A stretch of DNA of 64,000 bases from Arthrobacter globiformis (GTDB lineage: Bacteria > Actinomycetota > Actinomycetes > Actinomycetales > Micrococcaceae). Position numbers and translations under genes: made by a program. This document shows positions 60,250 through 64,000 of this stretch, in pieces. Under the pieces are notes generated by a model, which was given only the letters and a program-made list of their open reading frames with translations, searched no databases and had not been told where the DNA came from. Each line of letters starts with the position of its first letter. Position 1 is the stretch's first letter. Location of the stretch: assembly GCF_030817195.1 (NCBI RefSeq), contig NZ_JAUSYZ010000001.1, positions 2,294,001-2,358,000 on the forward strand, given 5' to 3'.

Positions 60250-61452
60250 TCAGTGGCCGATGAGGACGGCGTCGCCGCCCTCGACGGGGAGTCCGTTCGC
60301 GCGGGCATGCGCGCGCCGACGGTGATGGTCGAGGGTGAACAGGGGGTGCTGCAGGTCGCTGGACCCGGTCTCGACGAGGTCCGCCAGCAGGCGCCCGTAG
60401 GCGGGTGCGAACTTGAACCCGTTGCCGGAGAACCCGCCGCCGATGACGACGCGACCGGATTCGGATACGTCGAGGATCGGGACGTGGTCGGCCGTGATCG
60501 ATTCAGGGTGCGTGGACCAGCGGACCGGTTCCGGAACGAGGCCTGGGAGCATCGCCGTGGCGATGCGCGTGCACCAGGCGAGCTGGTCGCGGGTGAGCTC
60601 GGTGACCTTGTCGGCGGGGTTGTCCATGAGCGGCAGGTCGACGATCGGCGCGATCTTGATCGAGTAGCCGTCGAGTGTCGGGACGCCGAAGGCGTGATCG
60701 CCGTCCAGGTCGCGCATCCAGCATGGGAACTTCTCACGGGTGAACTGCGAGATGTCCTCCGGCATGAACCACGTCAGAGGATAGGTGATCGCCTTCACCA
60801 GGTCATGCAGTTCCGGCAGGACGACCGCGGTCCAGGCACCGGACGTGACGACGACCTTCCCGGCACGCACCGGACCGGCACTGGTTGATACGAGCACTCC
60901 GTCCGAGTCCTCCTTGATTGCCAGGACTTCGGTGCCGTACAGGATCTCTGCGCCCTGTGCGATCGCCCGGCGTTGCGCCGTCGCGACCGACAGTTCGGGA
61001 CGCAGACCGCCGCCGAGCAGGTCCATCACGCCCATGTCCCCGTCGTCGACACGGAACTGCTGGTATTCGCGGCGCAGCGCTGCCGCATCGAGGATCCGAT
61101 GCGGCAGGTTCTTCTCCCCGATGGAGCGCAGCGTTGATTCGAGGAACGCGTGCCCGGCGGGCGCGATCGCCAGTACGCCCGTCTTCAGCAGCAGTTCGCG
61201 TCCGGACTCGAGTTCGAGCTGCGTCCACAGCTCCCGCGCCCGGAGAGCGGCGTCCGTGTAGACCGCGCCCTCCTTGTTCGCCGCACGGAACAGCCGGGAC
61301 TCGCCGCTGAACGCGGCGTGGCTGTGGGCGGGGCCGAACTGCTCGATGCCGAGCACGGACACCCCGGCCCGCTTCGACAACTGCCACAGCGTCATAGACC
61401 CGATCGATCCTGCGCCGATCACCGCGACGTCCACCGTCTTCGTGTAAGTCAT
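60250..61452 (-). CDS. FAD-dependent amine/amino acid oxidoreductase (DAO family)
   Basis: The 400-residue enzyme has the dinucleotide motif DVAVIGAGSIGSMTLWQLSK, the family's HSHAAFSGESRLFR segment (compare monomeric sarcosine oxidase and N-methyltryptophan oxidase) and the C-terminal VVIGGGFSGNGFKFAPAYG that closes the FAD site. It should oxidise a secondary or primary amine to an imine. ATG 61452 follows AAGGAGCGG. It overlaps no gene but starts 11 bases after the cyclodeaminase-like gene, so the two are coupled. Confidence 0.93.
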   Translation of the reverse strand: MTYTKTVDVAVIGAGSIGSMTLWQLSKRAGVSVLGIEQFGPAHSHAAFSGESRLFRAANKEGAVYTDAALRARELWTQLELESGRELLLKTGVLAIAPAGHAFLESTLRSIGEKNLPHRILDAAALRREYQQFRVDDGDMGVMDLLGGGLRPELSVATAQRRAIAQGAEILYGTEVLAIKEDSDGVLVSTSAGPVRAGKVVVTSGAWTAVVLPELHDLVKAITYPLTWFMPEDISQFTREKFPCWMRDLDGDHAFGVPTLDGYSIKIAPIVDLPLMDNPADKVTELTRDQLAWCTRIATAMLPGLVPEPVRWSTHPESITADHVPILDVSESGRVVIGGGFSGNGFKFAPAYGRLLADLVETGSSDLQHPLFTLDHHRRRAHARANGLPVEGGDAVLIGH

Positions 61453-61462
61453 CGTCCGCTCC

Positions 61463-62605
61463 TTAGGCGAGTGCCGGCTCGGACCACAGGTTGAGGCTCT
61501 GGCCAAGGCCGAGCCTCACCGCGTTGCGATACACCTTCGTGCCCCAAGCGACGTCCTCGATCGGCATGCCGCCGACGGACATGATGACGATCTCGTCCTC
61601 GGACTGACGGCCCGGCTTCGTGCCGGCGACGACGTCGGCGATGTCGACCAGCTCGTCGCGGTCGAGTGCACCGGCTTGTACGAGGTCCATCCACTTCTGG
61701 CCGATGAGCGGGATGTGGTTGTACGACGGTGCGGGAAGGTCGTGGAACCACGCCTCGTACAGGCCGCGCGCATCGACGACCTTCGTGACGTCCTTCTCCA
61801 GCAGCGAGTCCTCCACGTTGCACAGCGACGGCATGCCGAAGAACGCGCCGGGCTTGACCCATTCGCGTTTGATCGTCGGATAGTCCTCGGGGCCGGCGGC
61901 GCCGGTGCCCGTGGTGCAGAAGGTGACCAGGTCGGAGCCCCGCACAACGTCTTCGAATGTGTCGACGACCTCGATCGTGGTGATCTGCGGCAGCTCCTCC
62001 CGCACCCACTCCTGGAACTTCCGCAGGCTCTCGGCGCCGCGTCCCTTGATCTTCAAGGTGTCGATGAGCGGGCACGCGTCGACGAAGGACAACAGCGTCG
62101 TTTTCGCCATCACACCGGGGCCAGCAACGCCGACAACCCGCGAGTCCTTGCGGGCGAAGTGGCGGGCGCCGACGCCGGGCACAGCGCCCGTGCGGTACGC
62201 AGACAGCAGGTTCGCCGACATGAAAGCGAGCGGGGCGCCCGTGTCGGTGTCGTTCAGCGTGAACATGAGGATCGACCGGGGCAGGCCCTTCTGCCGGTTC
62301 TCGATGTTCGATCCGTACCACTTCACGCCCGTCGTCTGGAAGTCACCGCCCAGATACGCGGGCATCGCCATGAAGCGGCGGTCCTCGGTGGGCGTCGGCA
62401 TGTTCGGGAACGGGGAGTCCTTGGGGAACGTGACCATCGACCCGTGCGAGTCATTGTTCTCGCCGGCCATCCGGTAGTCCCCGACAGCCAACAGCGCGAA
62501 CATCTGCTCCATCGCGTCGACGCACGCGTGCATGTCCGTCACGCCGGCCCTGATCATGTCCGGCTCGGAGAGGTAGATGAAGTCGATGTGGGGGAGAGTG
62601 CTCAT
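61463..62605 (-). CDS. Ornithine cyclodeaminase/mu-crystallin family protein
   Basis: The 380-residue protein has DFIYLSEPDMIRAGVTDMHA at the N-terminus, the substrate-facing DSHGSMVTFP and KWYGSN segments and the NAD motif VVGVAGPGVMAKTTLLSF. Closest in flavour are proteins annotated as tyramine oxidase subunit B beside amine oxidases; true cyclodeaminases act on ornithine. The frame is open to 62725, but a 20-bp operator-like palindrome lies in that extension, so ATG 62605 is preferred despite its weak ribosome-binding site. First gene of the operon. Confidence 0.88.
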   Translation of the reverse strand: MSTLPHIDFIYLSEPDMIRAGVTDMHACVDAMEQMFALLAVGDYRMAGENNDSHGSMVTFPKDSPFPNMPTPTEDRRFMAMPAYLGGDFQTTGVKWYGSNIENRQKGLPRSILMFTLNDTDTGAPLAFMSANLLSAYRTGAVPGVGARHFARKDSRVVGVAGPGVMAKTTLLSFVDACPLIDTLKIKGRGAESLRKFQEWVREELPQITTIEVVDTFEDVVRGSDLVTFCTTGTGAAGPEDYPTIKREWVKPGAFFGMPSLCNVEDSLLEKDVTKVVDARGLYEAWFHDLPAPSYNHIPLIGQKWMDLVQAGALDRDELVDIADVVAGTKPGRQSEDEIVIMSVGGMPIEDVAWGTKVYRNAVRLGLGQSLNLWSEPALA

Positions 62606-62644
62606 AGAGGCGTCCATTCGGTGAATACGGTGGGAGACATGCGG

Positions 62645-62664
62645 TTGCAGGAACGTTCCTGCAA
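62645..62664. promoter_or_regulatory. 20-bp operator-like palindrome
   Basis: TTGCAGGAACGTTCCTGCAA is a perfect inverted repeat 40 bases upstream of the cyclodeaminase-like start. Chance perfect 20-bp palindromes are rare in a window of this size. Confidence 0.75.
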
Positions 62665-62760
62665 CACGCATGAATGCCGTGCCCAGATGGGAAGCTTTCT
62701 GGGCGAGGAGGTTTTTGTTTTTCATGAGAGGTCCTAAGGGGAGTCAGACGACGATTTGTA

Positions 62761-62776
62761 GGAATGTTAACATTCC
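62761..62776. promoter_or_regulatory. 16-bp operator-like palindrome with promoter element
   Basis: GGAATGTTAACATTCC is a perfect inverted repeat. A leftward TTGACA (62795-62800) lies 18 bases upstream of it, so the palindrome covers the expected -10 region. The core shares GGAA-N-GTT with the palindrome at 62645. Confidence 0.7.
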
Positions 62777-62819
62777 CGGTAAATGGCGAACGGGTGTCAA
62801 GGATTTACTTGAGCAGCAA

Positions 62820-63181
62820 TGCTCTGGCCCGTTCTACCTTTGCGAAACAGTCCCTTTCCCAATAGGTTCTGACCGCTTCCAATCTGCTTTACACCGCGGG
62901 AACCCTTTCAAGGTCACTGAGGCGATGGAAATGGAACTGTCACTCAGCGCGCCCCATGGCGGGCTTGTGCGGCACCTCCTGGACAGCGCCGGTGGCAGGG
63001 CGGTTTTCGGCCAGACCGTCTACGTTAGGGAACCGGCCCCAAATGGCCGAGGTCCCGCTCGGCCATGGGGGCAGTGCATTCCTCCACTTGCTCTTTCTTG
63101 ATCTCGATGTTCCGCCGAGCAAGGGTCCCACCTGTTTACACATAATCAGATCAGGGCCTTCCATGTCGTGAGAGCAAGCTC
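62820..63181. other. Intergenic region with no recognisable gene
   Basis: About 360 bases between the amine module promoter and the stop of the acylase gene. No family-like frame or clear terminator. Confidence 0.45.
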
Positions 63182-64000
63182 TCAGTCCCAACGCACTTGA
63201 TGCAACGTGGCGCGTTCGATCGCGTCGCGGGTGTACAGCAAGGGAACGTACTCACCTTCCTGCCAACCCTTCAACAGGTCTTTGTAGTGTGGGGACGCAG
63301 GATCACCAGATTGACCTGGGGCGTTGATGAAAATGCTCCGGTCCCAGTCGCCCACATCAACGATCATCCGGAAGCTGGCGCCGATGGTTACGTTTCCGTT
63401 CGCGTCGTATGCCGCCAGGCCGACGGTGTCGGCAGATCCGTCCGCGGGAAGGGCCGATATGGTCTCCCATCCGGCTGTGTCCTCTCCAGCGGCTTGCGCG
63501 GCCGCCGGGTGGCTGAAGGCAATCCGGTGGAGCTCACCCCATCGTGGAATCTCGCCGTGCGCGGCTTGAAGCGTGTGCCATGCGACGCCGAGGGTGGTAC
63601 GCAGAAGGCGCGCCCGATCTTCTCGCCCTTTCCACAGACGCTCATCTCGGAGGAGAAGGAGATCCAGGGGGCGAGCACCCAGGATGTCTTCGGCAGGCAG
63701 AATACGATTCAAGACGGAATCAGCCAGTTCGGCAGCAACGTCATCGCGCTTCAGGGCGCGCCGATAAAGGCTGGGGCGGAGGTACCGGCGAAACCACACT
63801 TCGAAGAGCGCAGCCTGTCTCGAATCGCTGAGCATGCGACAGTCCCAGCCTGCGAGGAGCGCGCACGCGGCGGCGGCCTCGTCGTCATCGGTTTCGCGCA
63901 CGGCGAGGTCTTCGCGGAGGAGGCTGATGATGTCCCGCGCGGGGAGGGAAAGTCGATCTGTCTGGAGGTCGCTTGCCCGTGCTACCGTCCAGTTCCGGCT
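63182..64000 (-). CDS. Penicillin acylase family protein, C-terminal part
   Basis: The frame is open from the right edge of the window to the stop at 63182, giving about 272 residues. The C-terminal pattern SFRMIVDVGDWDRSIFINAP, GQSGDPASPHYKDLLKGWQE and GEYVPLLYTRDAIERAT is that of penicillin/acyl-homoserine-lactone acylases, Ntn hydrolases that cleave amide bonds. The nucleophile Ser, which follows the autocleavage site, lies beyond the window. Members are normally exported and self-processed into two chains. Confidence 0.87.
   Translation of the reverse strand, partial: SRNWTVARASDLQTDRLSLPARDIISLLREDLAVRETDDDEAAAACALLAGWDCRMLSDSRQAALFEVWFRRYLRPSLYRRALKRDDVAAELADSVLNRILPAEDILGARPLDLLLLRDERLWKGREDRARLLRTTLGVAWHTLQAAHGEIPRWGELHRIAFSHPAAAQAAGEDTAGWETISALPADGSADTVGLAAYDANGNVTIGASFRMIVDVGDWDRSIFINAPGQSGDPASPHYKDLLKGWQEGEYVPLLYTRDAIERATLHQVRWD

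Noticed and set aside
61676..62737. 353-codon rightward frame opposite the cyclodeaminase-like gene
   Set aside because: Val/Arg/His-rich shadow frame with no family resemblance; the other strand has the NAD motif.

Overview
The window is high-GC DNA with dense coding and short intergenic gaps. It looks like accessory DNA from an Arthrobacter-like actinobacterium (Micrococcaceae: Arthrobacter, Pseudarthrobacter or Paenarthrobacter). The main reasons are a 395-aa xylose isomerase of the Actinoplanes/Arthrobacter type, a 67-aa CspA-type protein, an FBP treble-clef pseudogene, a copper amine oxidase of the Arthrobacter type, and GNAT-free catabolic operons each with its own ROK, IclR or GntR regulator. 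Genus is inferred from protein flavour only. Many gene remnants, resolvases and transposase stubs suggest a plasmid or a chromosomal island.

Layout. 1-3.5 kb: a partial gene, a divergent pair made of an Hpt-like protein (phosphoacceptor His missing) and a single-domain response regulator, an orphan Imm5-like immunity protein and two small ORFs. 3.6-4.4 kb: a long repeat holding a tRNA-Leu-like 3' end, a terminator and four 33-bp GTTCATG-N20-CATGAC units. 4.8-14.8 kb: a leftward operon with a ribose/xylose-type ABC transporter (ATPase, two permeases, lipoprotein), a GMC dehydrogenase, its small subunit, an isochorismatase-fold hydrolase, an aldo/keto reductase and a GlcG-like protein. 15.1-21.4 kb: mutarotase, ROK regulator, Gfo/Idh/MocA dehydrogenase, xylA and xylB. 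Together these two blocks look like a pentose/aldose uptake and conversion locus, with isomerase/kinase and oxidative branches side by side.

21.4-25.5 kb holds an FBP pseudogene, a two-cupredoxin secreted protein, a cold-shock protein and two DUF202 membrane proteins. 25.5-35.0 kb is an aromatic-type catabolic cluster: aldehyde dehydrogenase, metallo-beta-lactamase-fold hydrolase and two MFS transporters run left, while a short-chain dehydrogenase, an IclR regulator, a phthalate-dioxygenase-reductase-type reductase and a CYP199-like P450 run right. Two near-identical 17-bp palindromes mark the divergent promoter and the reductase/P450 promoter. A second copy of the long repeat follows (35.6-36.4 kb), flanked by truncated genes.

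36.6-46.1 kb: truncated cyclase, FAH-family hydrolase, ISL3 remnant, then a leftward amine-catabolic operon (aldehyde dehydrogenase, copper amine oxidase, His/Met-rich membrane protein, short-chain dehydrogenase, APC permease). 46.1-49.1 kb is mostly decayed (histidine kinase and GPH symporter pseudogenes). 49.1-56.3 kb encodes an unusual 2-oxoacid dehydrogenase set in which the E2 is split into a free lipoyl carrier and a separate catalytic domain, with a GntR/FCD regulator and a DHA2 exporter. Five TTGGTANTACCAA palindromes at 46.1, 52.3, 52.8, 53.7 and 57.2 kb suggest that this GntR protein ties the amine operon and the oxoacid dehydrogenase into one regulon. 56.7-59.8 kb is a mosaic of a lipoyl-gene remnant, duplicated serine recombinases, a transposase stub and a broken APC permease. 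59.8-62.8 kb is a second amine-type module (RidA, FAD amine oxidase, ornithine-cyclodeaminase-like protein) behind two palindromes, and the window ends inside a penicillin-acylase-family gene.
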